A stretch of 64,000 nt of DNA from Liriodendron chinense (GCA_003013855.2 PVNU02002348.1:620001-684000), one strand, 5' to 3'. Counted from the stretch's first letter, positions 22,738 to 41,205 are shown. Numbers and translations are program-made. The notes: generated from the sequence alone by a model not told the origin.

Positions 22738-24720
22738 CAGGCCCTTATTGTATAATACAAATCTGATATGGTTTGATAAGCCCCAAATTATATCATTTTT
22801 TGGCTCAGCCAATATGCCCACCGATGCCATTATTCAAGCCCACAATTTAAGAATATAATTGAAGTGTAGCATGACAAGGTGTGTCCCAAGCCTCTAATGT
22901 CGCAGGAGATTATAGGGAATCACTAGGATTAGTTGGTGAAGGAGATCAATATTACGTAGCTTTGAAGAAGTCGTCATGGGAGATGATTAGTGGCCATCAA
23001 ATGGACAGTTAAATAAAAGATGGTCAATTGCCAAAATTCATTGAGCAAACTCAGTTAAGATTGTCTAATAAATGTAAATGTACACTACCCCACCCATAAT
23101 TGGCTCATGTCTTGGACAATCTTAATTGAATTACACGCATCCGCATATATGATGTATGAGTGGTCCTTGTTCAGTAAATTGTGTAAAGTGTAGAAAAGAA
23201 TACATTCAATGATGACACGTAAAATTCGACAATGAGGATACAATTGATAAGTAAATCATAACATTTGACAAAGAATATCCTTCCTTGACCCTTCCATCTC
23301 TTGATTCAAAAACTTAACGAGAATGACTTATCAAGTCAAGAATTTATAGGTAAAATGATGAAATCTTGTGTTGTAATTTTTTTTAAAGAAAGAATGCATT
23401 ATATAACAAGAGAGCTATACAACCAGAAGATACATTCGGGCGGGCCGATAGCACTAAACTAAAAAAAAAAAAAAGCGTCGCGGCCGCCTATCATATACCC
23501 CTAAAACAAAAGAAGAACTTAAAAGGGGACTCAACCCTCTTTAAAGCACCCCAGCCCACGCGATCTGGAAAGAGGTTCCTGCAGATGGCTCTAGGGAGAT
23601 CAGATTAAATTTGGAGGGTCCTATTAATCTGAAACTCACTTCCCATTCGGGCCAAGCCATCCACTACAACGTTCACTTCCCTTGGAGCATGAACGATGCT
23701 AGCTTCAACATCCCTCTTGAGAGAATCAACCCAGGACCACCAGTACAACATGTTCCACATTGTGGGGGCACTCCTTGTTTAACATGCCCACTACAATTTT
23801 CGAGTTTCTCTCCACCACTATTTTGGAGAACCCACGGGCAACGCATTGGGAAAGGCCCTCCAGCACCGCTTGAACATTCGAGCCCAGCCCGTAACTACTG
23901 GAAAAAGCAAAAAGGAAATCGTCATTCTTCCCTTTACACACACCCCTAACACCTGAGGGCCCCGAGTTACCACGCGCATTGTATTGTAAATTATTGAAGA
24001 CTTAATAACATGCATTACAACTACAAAGCAGTTAACTTACATCTATGAATACAAGCCCGTATTGTCCAATACGAGTACGATATGGTCCAATACACTCAGT
24101 CAGGACTCAGTATACCCACCAATACCATTATTAAAACCATGATGCAATTGTCAATCCACATTTTATAATTGATAAAGTGAAGCATGCTAAGGTGGGTGTC
24201 AAGCCTACAATGTCAAAGGAGATTATAGGGCATCACTTGGCTTAGTTGGTGACGGAGATGAGTATTAAGTAGCTTCAATGAAGTCATCATGGGAGACAAT
24301 TAGTGGTCATCAAATGGACAGTTAAAAAGAACATGGTCAACTTCCAAAATTCATTAAGCAAACTTAGTTAAGATTGTCTAATAAATGTGAGTCCATGCTA
24401 TGCCCCATCCATAATTGGCTCGTGTCTAGGACAATCTTGATTGATTTACATGTATACGAGCATATGATGGACGAGTTGCCATTGTTCAGTAAATTGCATA
24501 AATGTACAAAAGAATACAAGCAACGATGGCCCATAAAATTGGGCAATGAGGAGGATACAATTGATAATTAAAGCATTTGACAAAGAATCTTGTCCCTTGT
24601 CCCTTCTATCCATCTCTTGATTCAAAAACTTAATGAGAATGACTTGTAGAGTTGACAATTTATAGGTAACATGTGTGTTGTAAATTAGTGAAGACTCAAT
24701 AACATGTATTACCACTGTGA
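22738..24720. repeat. Diverged tandem direct repeat (about 650-700 bp units)
   Basis: Copy 1 is 22738-23376 plus 23990-24050; copy 2 is about 24051-24720. Shared strings include GGAGATTATAGGG, TCATCAAATGGACAGTTAAA, TTAAGATTGTCTAATAAATG and TTCAGTAAATTG, in the same order. Copy 1 is split by a LINE fragment. No coding potential seen; origin of the unit unknown. Confidence 0.8.
23377..23978 (-). mobile_element. 5'-truncated LINE 3' end with RNase H remnant
   Basis: On the minus strand the reading 23941-23726 gives an RNase H-like piece (FAFSSSYGLGSNVQAVLEGL; CVARGFSKIVVERNSKIVV), as in plant LINE-encoded RNase H domains. The fragment ends in an A-rich tail, seen as T-rich on the plus strand at 23377-23384. 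It is flanked by imperfect 11-bp direct repeats TTGTGTTGTAA (23366-23376) and TTGTATTGTAA (23979-23989), fitting target-primed insertion. Reverse transcriptase is absent. Confidence 0.75.
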
Positions 24721-25241
24721 AAGTAGTTGCCAAGAACCACCCCCTCCAAAACCCCCACCACACAGACCACAAAACCAAAAAAAAAAAAAAAAAAAACCTC
24801 CATACCAAAACAAACTCCATATCATGAATTTATAAGACCTGGTTAAGCCCTAATCCTTCAAAACTAAGTCTACTATAACCAAGAAACTAACTAAATCAAG
24901 GAAACTAAAATAAAAATTTAGACAATTACAAAAAAAAAAAAAGGCTCATATCACTCAAAGCAAACCCTATGAACATCAAAAGAATAAGTGTGAAAATAGC
25001 ATCTTCCGAGCACAGTTGTAGTAAAGTAGATATTCCTAAACAACCCTTAACGATGAAACAAACTTGCCAAAACAGGCTTATGCCTATTGTAGATCAAGGT
25101 GTCAAAAGTCGAAACCCTTCAACACGAAAGTAGAAACATAAAATCCAGGTTTAGTTGGTCTTCCTAGTCTCTAGGCTTCTCTATATTAGCCATCATGCTT
25201 AAGGAAACCCAGGTTAGGTAGCAGCAATCATCAAAGTCCAA

Positions 25242-25830
25242 GATGGTGAAACTTGAGAAGAATATTGCAAGATTGTAAAGTTTGTACTGGTTTAAAACTC
25301 GTGCCTTTAAATTTCTTAAGATGTATGATGTAGGAAAATCATGACAAAGCTCAAGTATTCAGTAAGGTGACTCTAATAACGAGGTAAAAGCCGAAGTTAC
25401 TAGCAATAATTCTTATTTTCCAAGATGGTGAAATTTGAGAAGAATGTTACATGATTGTAAAGTCAAAATACTAGCTTAGAACTTGTTCCTTGAAAGTCAA
25501 AATACATGATGAATTATTTTTTGTACGGTTGTACCAATGAATGGCATGAAAAATTTGTCACATTCCAAAGGACAAGATGGTGAAACTTGAGAAAAATATC
25601 ACATTATTATAAAGTTTGTGCTCGTGTAAAACTTGCACCTTGAAATTTCGAAAAATGTTTGACTTAAGAAAAATCATGACAGCGCTCTAGTATTCTAGTC
25701 GGGTCACGGGTGCCTCCAATAACAATGAGAATTCAAAGTACAGGTTTAAAACTTGTTCCATGAAAGTTCTTAAAATGTAGCACAAATGGAAAATCATGAT
25801 GAGAGTTGCCATGAAAAATTTATCACATCT
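25242..25830. repeat. Diverged tandem repeat, about 150-180 bp units
   Basis: The phrase AAGATGGTGAAACTTGAGAA recurs at about 25242, 25424 and 25572, each followed by TTGTAAAGT/TATAAAGTTTGT, ACTTGTTCC/ACTCGTGCC and AAAATCATGA. A partial fourth copy begins near 25735. No protein is preserved. Confidence 0.7.
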
Positions 25831-26509
25831 CAAAGGCCAAATGCAACCAAAAAAAAAAGCGTCCATACATCTTCTCTATAAATAATGACAACAGGTTTGG
25901 ATGATTTTGACCACACAATTAGTTTTTAGTAGAGGCCTCAACTATTTGAAAGGACATAGGAGGGATTTCCAATATAGATAAGGGTATTTGGGACATTTTA
26001 AAAGTGAGTCATCAACCAAGGCCATTTTTGTCATTTTAAAAGGCCTCTAGCGCGTACTTTCTCTCTCCACAATCTCTCCCTTCCTTCCTCTGTCCATGTG
26101 TAGCACAAGTGCCACAAGGCCCACAACCCTAGTGTATGTATAAGATATATAACCATTGTCTTTGCTACCTAATCAAGTAGAACACAAATTTTGTATAGTT
26201 GGAGACAACTATAATTTGATTTGAAAAAGAAGAAGAAAAGAACTACACCAATTAACACTTCAAATGAAAACTATTCAACGAAAAACAATAAAGATAAACT
26301 CAACAGTGTTGCTTATTCCATACACATGTATACATGACCCAGCACATGCCATCGTGGCATACATGTGGAACATCTGAGCTGTCAATCAGGCAAACTGCAC
26401 CATTTGCATGAGCTGGCCCCAAAATCAGGCCAGTCCACTCAGTTGCAACAGAATGCAAAATCATCAAAATAACAGCTTCAAACTTTATTTAGATGTCCAT
26501 TTATTTAGT

Positions 26510-26632
26510 ACATTATGGCCCACCATATGAGTGGACCAGTCCGATTTTCACACCAAGGCTGCAAGGCATCTAATACATTATGGCCCACCATATGAGTGGA
26601 CCAGCCTGATTTTACACCAAGGCATCTAATCT
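26510..26632. repeat. Short tandem duplication, about 63 bp
   Basis: TACATTATGGCCCACCATAT...GGACCAG...GATTTT.CACCAAGGC appears twice in succession with small differences. It lies about 150 bp below the exon 3 donor of the JASON-like gene. Confidence 0.75.
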
Positions 26633-26783
26633 GTAGGGCCCACCTGATCAACAGCTTACGAGCATGTATAGGGCATGGGCTATGCATCTAGAAATAGTGA
26701 ACCTCTATGCACTAAGCTTCTTAATCCATTAAATTATCATTCATAATTATAAGAATTGGATAAATGTGTAGCATGGCACACAC

Positions 26784-33209
<6,426 letters not shown>

Positions 33210-33361
33210 TCTCCAAGCGATCTTTAAGGAACAACCCCAAATTCTGCCCTTGCCGTAGCGAATTTATCAGAATTTCATGACATCGCCAAATCGATCATGG
33301 ATAAACCCAAATTTCAATCCGATCGTAGGAATCACGAAACCCTTCTTTCTTGTCTAGGGTT

Positions 33362-33402
<41 letters not shown>

Positions 33403-33456
33403 TGTGGATGTTTGTAGGGTTTTGGGGGATTTTGAAATTTAAATTTCGTTTAGAGG
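33210..33456 (-). promoter_or_regulatory. 5' leader and proximal promoter of the JASON-like gene
   Basis: On the minus strand this holds an AT-rich TATA-like stretch near 33433-33447 (AAATTTAAATTTC), a CT repeat at 33366-33398, AAACCCTAG, then the leader to the ATG. CT-rich tracts just before a leader are common in plant core promoters. A short open frame at 33298-33275 (MIDLAMS then stop) and overlapping tiny frames precede the main start. The transcription start is not known. Confidence 0.5.
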
Positions 33457-33985
33457 GAGCGAGACTTGGCTGTCACCACGTATCGTGCCATGTGGGTGCG
33501 TCCTTGACCGTGGGGCTCATCTCAATGCATTTATTCTATATCCACGCCGCCCATCCGTTTTTCCATATCATTTTATAGTATTATCCAAAAAATTAAGTGG
33601 ATGTAGGTTTCCATTGGAACACACCATAGGAAAGAGTGTTCGTTGAATGTGCACCATTAAAAATTCCTAAGATCCACCGTAACTTGTGTTGACCATCCAA
33701 CCTGTTGATAATGTTACACAGACCTGGATAAAAGGAAAAAAATACAAAGAGAAGATTGATCCAAAACTTTTGCGGACCAGAAAAGTCTTTGATGGTTAAT
33801 AACCACTGTTTCCTGTAGTGTAGTTAACTTGAAACTTTTATCTGCTACAGTTTTTGGATCATGCCGTAAAATTATTTGGAAAAATGGATGGACAGTGTGG
33901 ATATACGATACATATATATAGGTAAGCCCCACAGTCAAGACCGCACCCACTTCATCTGTTCCGGGGTCGCAGCCAAGTCTTGCTC
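33457..33985. mobile_element. Fold-back MITE upstream of the JASON-like gene
   Basis: The left end GAGCGAGACTTGGCTG is inverted at the right end (CAGCCAAGTCTTGCTC). The two arms stay complementary inward: GGGTGCGTCCTTGACCGTGG with GGGTGCGGTCTTGACTGTGG, and CCCATCCGTTTTTCCA with TCCATCCATTTTTCCA. Weaker matching continues almost to the centre near 33721. There is no transposase. GAGG occurs on both outer flanks, but I cannot prove the target duplication. It lies within 250 bp of the inferred exon 1 start. Confidence 0.75.
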
Positions 33986-34074
33986 GAGGGAATAATGGAA
34001 TTGATGGGACTAGTACCGGAAGCCGATTGTGTGGTGTGCCACACACCACTAACCTCGGTAATGTGTTTACATCT

Positions 34075-35105
34075 CTAAGTCATGTGCACCCCACCATGAT
34101 TTACGTGTTATATCCACGTCGTTCATCTATTTTTTTATATTATTCTAGGGTATAGGTGACGCAGGGAGGACGTGGTAGGTCGATCACCGTCTCCCTAACC
34201 GATAGTTTCTCGAATCCACGAGAAGAAATAAAAGATAAAAAGAGGAAATAAATTCCGAATAATTGATTTATTGATAATTGAATGAATAATAATGAAATTA
34301 CAATGCATATAAATAGGAAACTAAACCCTAGGTAAAGTATCAGAATCCAACTCCAACTTAAACTCCTAGAAAACGCAACTTACTATAAATAGTAAGCTTA
34401 CTATTTATAGAAGTCGTTCAATCCTACTAGAACTCTTGGTTTTCGGCCAAAAATAGAAAGTTTTCAAACGGCCTCAACTACGTTGTTCTACTAAATATTC
34501 TAAGCCCTTTTTCATGTTGGGCACTAACTCTAAAACCATACGGCTGCAAAGGTATGATCGAATTAAAACTTACTATAAATAGTAAAACTGAAAATAAACT
34601 AGCCTAATGACCGTCGATACGGTCGATTCTCGCGATTCCGGCTTGGGCAACCCGGCATAGCGGGGTTGGTTGGCTAAAGTAGCTCAAGCTATCCCAAATT
34701 GATATATTATATGTCCCGTAACTCATTCCGGATTGTGAGATACGACCGATTTACGGTCCTGACGGTCCGGATCACTTTCGACCCCGATCGGTCTTCTTTT
34801 GCTCCATCTGGGCCATAAAATAATCAGCGACCCGTTCTACATCAATAGGCCAGAAATGAGGCAGAAACAAAACTCAAGTGATCCAACCACAAAAAACAGT
34901 GGGGACAATGACAGCCACGGTCGAATCCTTTCCGGGGCAAATAAATATTACGGATCTGCTCACAGTAGGCCTTGGAAAGTTTTTAAGGTGAGTGTTCAAT
35001 CATCACTGTTTCTTGTGGTGTGGTTCACCTGGATTTAGATATGCTTAATTTTGGGACCGGATCCTAAAATTAGGGTGACCATATGACCAAGGTGGGCCCT
35101 ATGGT
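34075..35105. mobile_element. Second fold-back element, split by a solo LTR
   Basis: The left arm (34075-34156 and 34845-34930) and the right arm (about 34960-35105) are related as inverted copies: AACTCAAGTGATCCAACCAC...AACAGTG pairs with CCAGGTGAACCACACCAC.AGAAACAGTG on the other strand. The style resembles the fold-back MITE at 33457-33985. Outer ends are approximate. Confidence 0.5.
34157..34844 (-). repeat. Solo LTR, 688 bp, target duplication ATAGG
   Basis: Starts TGACGCAGGGAGG and ends CTACATCA on the plus strand, flanked by ATAGG at 34152-34156 and 34845-34849. The plus-strand start resembles the end of the C3 LTR read from the other strand (TGACGCAGGACAAC), which suggests minus orientation and a chromovirus-like parent. 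No internal element sequence is next to it. Confidence 0.87.
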
Positions 35106-35744
35106 CAGGGTGACACCTATTAAGCTTTTACCCCGGTAACACCTCATCCGCACCCTGAGTATAGTCAAGATAATGGTACTAACCTGATGGAGAGAGTAGA
35201 TTTTGCATATACAAAATTGGAGGGCGCACAGGGTTTTTGTGTTGCACATAACAAAGGTGTTGTAGACAATTCCGGTCCAGCAACTGGTCTGCAGGATTGC
35301 TCCGTCATTACGATATGTACATTGGGAACATGATTGACAGTTAGGCGCGAATTAGGTGCAATGTATAATGATCGGTGGAGGATGAGACATTGCAGCTTAA
35401 AAATTGTGGTAAACTATCACTGTATATTTGTACAGGGAAAATGGTCAAACAGGACCGTTGAGGCAAATATATGATTTAATAATCTGGATTTGGTGTTTGA
35501 TTTTAATAGATTAATTGTTTTTAAAGCCAGGCTCTAGTTTAAGTTTGGGCCTCCGCATTTGCATTCACGGAAGCCAATTGGGACCATTCGAACCCTGAGG
35601 CCAACTGTAGATCGAGCAGAACCTGAAAATTAAATCGAAATGTCCTAACAAAAAAATGTCCAAAAATCGGTGGTCATGAATTGGATGGTTAAAAGAGAAT
35701 AGACAGCAGCCCAAAGCGAATGGGTGAAGTTAGATGCTTGAAGT
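35106..35744. other. Intergenic stretch, nothing identified
   Basis: No coding region, LTR end or clear repeat could be supported here. Confidence 0.4.
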
Positions 35745-36180
35745 TGTCCCAACACTTTATAATTCCGGGTGTAACACTTTATACGCAGGTGTAATGTAGG
35801 ATTATGGTTATCTAAGATGCCCTAAAGAGTTTAGAGCGTTTTGGGTGAAGAAAAGCTAAGGCTTTCTTCGGATTATGATTTGAGTAAATTTGTTTCCATC
35901 TCTTGTACTTTGTTATTCATAGTGGATTCGTTGCTTTGTACCGTGATTTTTTCCTGCAAGGGTTTTTCCACATAAATCGTGTCTCTGTGGTTGATTGTGC
36001 TTTGTGCTATTGTGATTGCCTTATTTAAATCTTCTCTAATTGCCTCCACGGGTCCCAACAAGTGGTATCAAAGCTATCGTTAGAATTCAATTAGAATATG
36101 AGATAAGACATCGATGACTTCAAGCATGAAATTCAATGTTGAGAAGTTTATGAGGAAAAATAACTTGGAACTATGTGTGA
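35745..36180 (+). mobile_element. Ty1/copia remnant: LTR end, primer site and gag start
   Basis: Sequence ending GGGTCCCAACA near 36059 is followed by AGTGGTATCAAAGC, a near match to the tRNA-iMet primer site. Some 50 bp later the frame MTSSMKFNVEKFMRKNNLEL reads like a Copia gag start, then homology stops near 36180. The LTR start is not certain; 35745 is the earliest plausible point. Confidence 0.6.
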
Positions 36181-36544
36181 ACGCCTCGGGATTCATCCGG
36201 AAGGGCAGCGAATCGTAAGCTTCCACTTGGTTTTGCCTCTCTCGAAGGCTTTTGGTTTGTTGAGTGGTAGATAAGTGATTAGACTGGAGTCGTCATTAAC
36301 CAGTTATTTCGCCTCAATAGTCAGTTAAACCCTATAGAAACGTTAGAGACGAGAATTCGAAGATTCTTAACTATAAAATGACTCATTGATCTGCAGTCAG
36401 AAAATTGAGGTAAGGGACCACGATTACAAGGTAGGAAGGTCTTAGGCACCCACTCTGCTCGTATAGACGTACGGTCTCTACTTCACTGAATCTTATTAGT
36501 TTTTTAAGGTTAGGATCATCTCTTGTATACTCTCAAATTGATGG
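36181..36544. other. Flank of solo LTR G, probable retroelement sequence
   Basis: Non-coding. The stretch with ACTGGAGTCGTCATTAACCA and AGGTCTTAGGCACCCACTCT resembles plant gypsy LTR/leader sequence. It continues at 58401 after the large solo LTR, as shown by target duplication ATATA. Confidence 0.45.
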
Positions 36545-37154
36545 ATATATGTAACGTCCCAGATTTCCGCTAACTTGGGAATTAGAATTTCTTAGGCGTT
36601 ACCTTTGATTTTTCGATTAAAGTATGTGTCCATGTGTTTATTCGCATGTGTTTGAGACTAAAATGAGTAAGTTTACAAAGGAGATGAAGGAATTAGTTTA
36701 GGAGTTGAAAGATTTCATAGTTCGAAAGAGCTTTCCGACTGATCTGTCTAGGTCGTGCACGATAGTACGCATCACTCATAAATCCAAAATGTTTTTTTAC
36801 TAACCTTTAGTGTTTTAACATAATTTTGATTTACAAAAATTTATGAACGATTAGGATTTGCTAAAAATTCATATTTTTAAAAAGGGGCTACTTTTCAAAA
36901 ATTCCAAAAAGTTGCGATTTTGTACTAGGAATGAAAAGTTAAAAACTTTATTATTGAGAATTTGATTTTCTGAGTATTTTTATTAAATCCAAATGGAGGT
37001 ATTTTCTTATTTACATGAAATAATTCAAAGTAAATGGAAACATAAAGATAAATATGACATTTACTTAAATATTATTACATGTAAATAAGCATACATTGTC
37101 CAGGGAGGTCAATAAAACTGTGGATTTTTAGAAAATTGGGCTAACAGAAAAATT

Positions 37155-37330
37155 CATGAACAGACAGCTTCGATGCACTGAAGATGGCTTCGGCACACCG
37201 AAGGGTGCCTTCGAGCTGAGCCAATCATGCAAGATCGTACCAAAGGGCTCTAACCTTAGGGAGTTTCGGTGCACCAATAAATAGTCCAAAGGGCTTCGGT
37301 TCGAGCCGAATATTTTTGGCACACCGAGCA
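37155..37330. repeat. TTCGG/CCGAA inverted motif cluster in LTR G
   Basis: Motifs such as GCTTCGGCACACCGAAGG, TTTCGGTGCACC and GCTTCGGTTCGAGCCGAA recur through about 175 bp, several forming short stem-loops. This is comparable in place and style to the palindrome arrays of the other LTRs. Confidence 0.7.
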
Positions 37331-39052
37331 ACATTGTCAACTTTAATGTATTGAATTTAAAAATTCATATCTCCTTAATTATAACTTCAATTGAGGTGAT
37401 TCAAAAGCCAGATTGAAGCTTAATGATCTAGTTTCATATAAAAATATATAAAAATAATAAAATAAATATTATAATGAGGTTTATTTAAAGAATTATTAGA
37501 AATTATGTAGAAAACTATCAATTTCAGGCAACGTGTACTTCTAGAATTTTAATATTTTTTTTAAAACTCAAAATGAGCTAAAAATTTACGGTATGAAAGT
37601 ATACTTAATAAAGAATCAGTATAAAAATTATAAAAATAATTCACTAGATAAAAGTTTCAAAAACATGGCACGCAAATGGTCTGTTGAAACTAAAAATTTC
37701 TACAATGGCAAGTTGCCACCGATCGTATCTTTTTCATATTTAAGTTTTAGTATTTAGTTTCTTCTTAGGTATTGATCCCAATCATGTTGAGGATCATCCT
37801 AGGTAATTAATTTAGGCTTTTATATTTTATTTATCTAATTATACGTTATATTATTCCAGATAGTTTATAATTTAATCGAAATAGTATTCTTGGTTAGGGT
37901 GATTAGGACTGAATCACGATTTTCTCTAATTGCGAATAAACCCCTTCATGAACTTAGCCAATCCAAACCCTAATCATTATGCCCAAGAAATCTCATTACT
38001 TAATTCATTATAAAAATGTTTGGATGATCCAAACAAGCTCTAGACCGCTCATCAGTGGACCACTAAACTCGAAGTTAAGAAAAATCGTCCATCTTAGTGG
38101 GCTTGATGACCCTCGTGAGATGTTGAGTCATGACTATACACCGAATCGCTGAACTTGGAGCTGAAAAGGTGGCACATGTGATGTATGAACCTGCTCTGAA
38201 TTTCTCAGAACTTAAGTGAATCCTGTCCACTCGAACTTACATAAAGTTGTGGATTTCGAGCCGTTAGATTTTGATGAAACTTAAGATCATAGTCTCAAAC
38301 ATTTCCCCACAAGTATCCCTAAAGTCTTCGAGGTCCTGATCAATAATCAGTGACCGTTAAATAAACACTGCATCATAACCATTGATTGCCGCATCCGAAA
38401 TACAGAAAATCATATCCTTAGGTAGATTACCATTAAGTTCACCTATCCCATGTACTAGATGGGCCCATACACCCTGTTGTGGGCCCTAATAGTGGGAAAC
38501 GACCTCTCATAAGGTCATAATATTGAATACCTAAACTTTAAGGCCATTTGGGCCACATCTGAAACTATAAATACCCATCCATTTCACACCCCCTCTCCCC
38601 ATACGAATTTTTTAGGGTTTGAGAGAGGGAGAGGGAAGATGAAGAGAAAGAGAAAGAGAAAGAGAAAGAGAAAGAATGAGAGAAAGAGGGAGAGAAAGAG
38701 CAAGAGAAGGAGAAGAAGAGAAAGTGTGAGGGCTAGTATGTGTTAGTGCACTTTTCTGTGGCATACTAGTGCACCTTGTTTGTCAATCACTTACGTCAGT
38801 GAGTCTACTGTCGGTTGAGCCTAATGAAGACGAAGACCGAAGACTCAAGTGGCCCCACTGCATCAAGGAAGAAGATTCAGGTAAAAGTGATGCCTTGGTG
38901 CCTTAACCTTGACCAAAACCTAACCCCTTTGCTTCTTTGATGACCTTGACCATCTTAGGAATACTCTTAGTCATCATAGTTTGGCCCTAGGTGTCCCAAA
39001 AGAACACCCAAACCTTGGCCAAAATGAAAGGGCTGAAGAATGCATGGGTCAG

Positions 39053-40973
39053 TGTTGAACCTCCAATTTATACGTGATATGGCCCATTACATCACATTAT
39101 ATGCATGGTTTGCATGTTTAAAAGACCCATCTAATGCAGGTTTTGTGATTGTAAGAATGAGAGCAGACTTCATCTAATTGGAGACCAAGAAGAGACATTT
39201 AGGAGCCTTGGATGAAGACCCAAGGTGGGCCAAAGAAAGAAGAAAGCAAAGAGAGAGGAAGGAGAGAAGAAAAGAAAGAAGAAACAATGCAGAAACTGGG
39301 TCCGACCGGTCAAGACCGGTCAGCCAAGAAGGCCCGACCGGTCAAGACCGGTCTAGACCGGTCGGCTGCACTCCCTTGACACCTGCCAAACAGGTCTAGA
39401 CCGGTCAAGACCGGTCGGCCATGCAATTTTACACTTCCAGATTTCAGGCAGCAAGCTATTCCCGTGTCTAGTTTTTCAGAATAGTTTTCTGGGTTCATCT
39501 TGATGATATTTGGAAATCCAATACATCCATGTCGAAGAGGAGCTCGACGTCGAACTAACCCAAGTGGTTTCGTGTCGATCGGAGCTACGGATTGATCGTG
39601 GTGGCCAAAACAATACGAACTGTCCAGAAAGTTCCAGATTTCGCTGTTCCACTCTGGACCGGTCCAGGTGACCCATCATTGATGATATGAAGAATCTACT
39701 TTGACCATCTTTTAGATCACATCCATATATGAATAACCACAAAAGTTTCAGATCAAAAGGATGTGTGGTTTGATAGTACCGGTTGAAGAAAGATGGACCA
39801 TCCAGAAAGATCCAACTGCGCAGAGTTTATAAAAGCCCTAAGTGTTCTAATTTTCGCACCTAATTCTGGAATTATTTTAGACAATCTAATCCGTTCATCA
39901 TGTAGAGGAGGAAGTTTTCTACCAATTTTCAAAATTTGAGATCAATCCGACCTCTGTACACTCTAGGGCGTTGAAAGCAAGATGACTGGTTCTGAAGGTA
40001 CCCGAAGTGCGCGATTTTGAGAGGCGGTCGCTGATCTGATTGGTGGGCCCATTCAGAGGATAATCTTGGAAATATAAATCATCTATGAGGAAGATCACAT
40101 TACAAGGAAGCAACAAATCAAATTTGAAGGCAATCCGACCATTGATTAAGCCGTACCAAGCGAAACAAATTTTGCTATGTTGCTGTACTATTGCTGCACT
40201 ATAAAAGGAGGTGCTCTCTTCTATTCCAAATCAAGCAAAGACGTGGGGAGCAAGGAGTTCAAGTCCTAGGAGGCTACCTAGCCACCTACAGCTAGTTTTT
40301 CTTCCTTTTCTTAGTTCTAGTTCTAGTTTTAATATGCTTTTCCTTAGCTAACCTCTTAGCTAGAGCTAGAGGTGAAATTTGTAGTTGGTTCCAATGCTTT
40401 AATTCTTTTATCTTAAGTACCCTTTTCTTAATTTTGGATTTTGAAGTTCTAGTTTGAACAAAGTTTGGTTTTTTAAAAGTTTTGTGAGAGTTTGTGTGCT
40501 CCGGACATGAGTTCCTTGCAATTCTCTGGAATTACCATGATTGGGTTGTTTGAATTCGAATTGTAGTAACCCTTGAGCATGCCATAGTCCATAGGCATGA
40601 CTGTTACTCCGAAGGCTACAAGTTCAAGTTCTATGTGTTTCATTAGAACTAGAAATCTGATTTCCAGATTTAAGTGGGACTATTGGTGCTTGAATGTTAT
40701 ATGTTCCACTTAGATGAGAGATAGGACTTTGATTCTAATTATGTTGTACTTGGATGAATGGATTGGCATTAGACTACTACAAGTGGATCCTTGATGCTCT
40801 AGTTCTTCTTATTTTCAGATTTTCCTATTTCATGTGAAAAACTACTTTCTTAAACTTCTTAGATTCTAGTTATTAGAGCACTTGGAATTGTTTACCTCTT
40901 TCCCTGTGGATCGACCTCGGTCTTACCGAGATTTATTACTACATCGCAGCCTTACACTTGAGGCGAGCGAACA
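39053..40973 (+). repeat. Athila-type solo LTR A, target duplication GTCAG
   Basis: Starts TGTTGAACCTCC and ends GAGGCGAGCGAACA, flanked by GTCAG at 39048-39052 and 40974-40978; 1921 bp. It has the features of the Athila LTRs in this window: GACCGGTC array (39300-39420), TATAAAAGG at 40200, hairpin CCTCTTAGCTAGAGCTAGAGG at 40352 and the CTCGGTCTTACCGAG hairpin at 40916-40930. Open frames inside are LTR read-through, not genes. Confidence 0.88.
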
Positions 40974-41004
40974 GTCAGCAAATAGCAGGGCTGAACCCGG
41001 GCCT

Positions 41005-41205
41005 GTCCGATCGGTCAAGACCGATCGGCCAGGCTTCCAGACTTCACAGCGGCTGGCTGTGTTAAACAGGCTATAGGACCGACCGGTCGGCTGGGCTGGT
41101 CCGACCGGTCACGACCGGTCGGACAGACCCCCATCAGACAGTGAACAATCTGTCTTGTTTCGGCGTTTGGCCGACCGGTCGGGACCGGTCGGGACAGGTC
41201 GGCAG
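41005..41205. repeat. GACCGGTC/GACCGATC palindrome array in LTR F
   Basis: Units such as GATCGGTCAAGACCGATCGG, GACCGGTCGG and GACCGGTCACGACCGGTCGG occur across about 200 bp. The unit design is the same as in the Athila-type LTRs although the rest of LTR F is unrelated to them. Confidence 0.85.

Larger units (their letters stand above)
24721..26783. other. Non-coding stretch with low-complexity and repeats
   Basis: Contains an A-run at about 24777-24796, then unassigned AT-rich sequence. The part 25242-25830 is a diverged repeat (separate entry) and 26510-26632 a short duplication. I searched it by eye for the next exon of the JASON-like gene on the minus strand and found none. Confidence 0.5.

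Noticed and set aside
33297..33578. Plus-strand open frame with a REREREREE run
   Set aside because: It overlaps the minus-strand 5' leader of the JASON-like gene, and the Arg-Glu run is the GA microsatellite.
35873..36061. Minus-strand 62-codon open frame
   Set aside because: It is antisense to a Copia LTR end and primer site and has no recognisable domain.
36550..36700. Reading TAACGTCCC as an ordinary promoter or gene start
   Set aside because: Matching ends at 58395 and the ATATA duplication show it is a solo LTR terminus.
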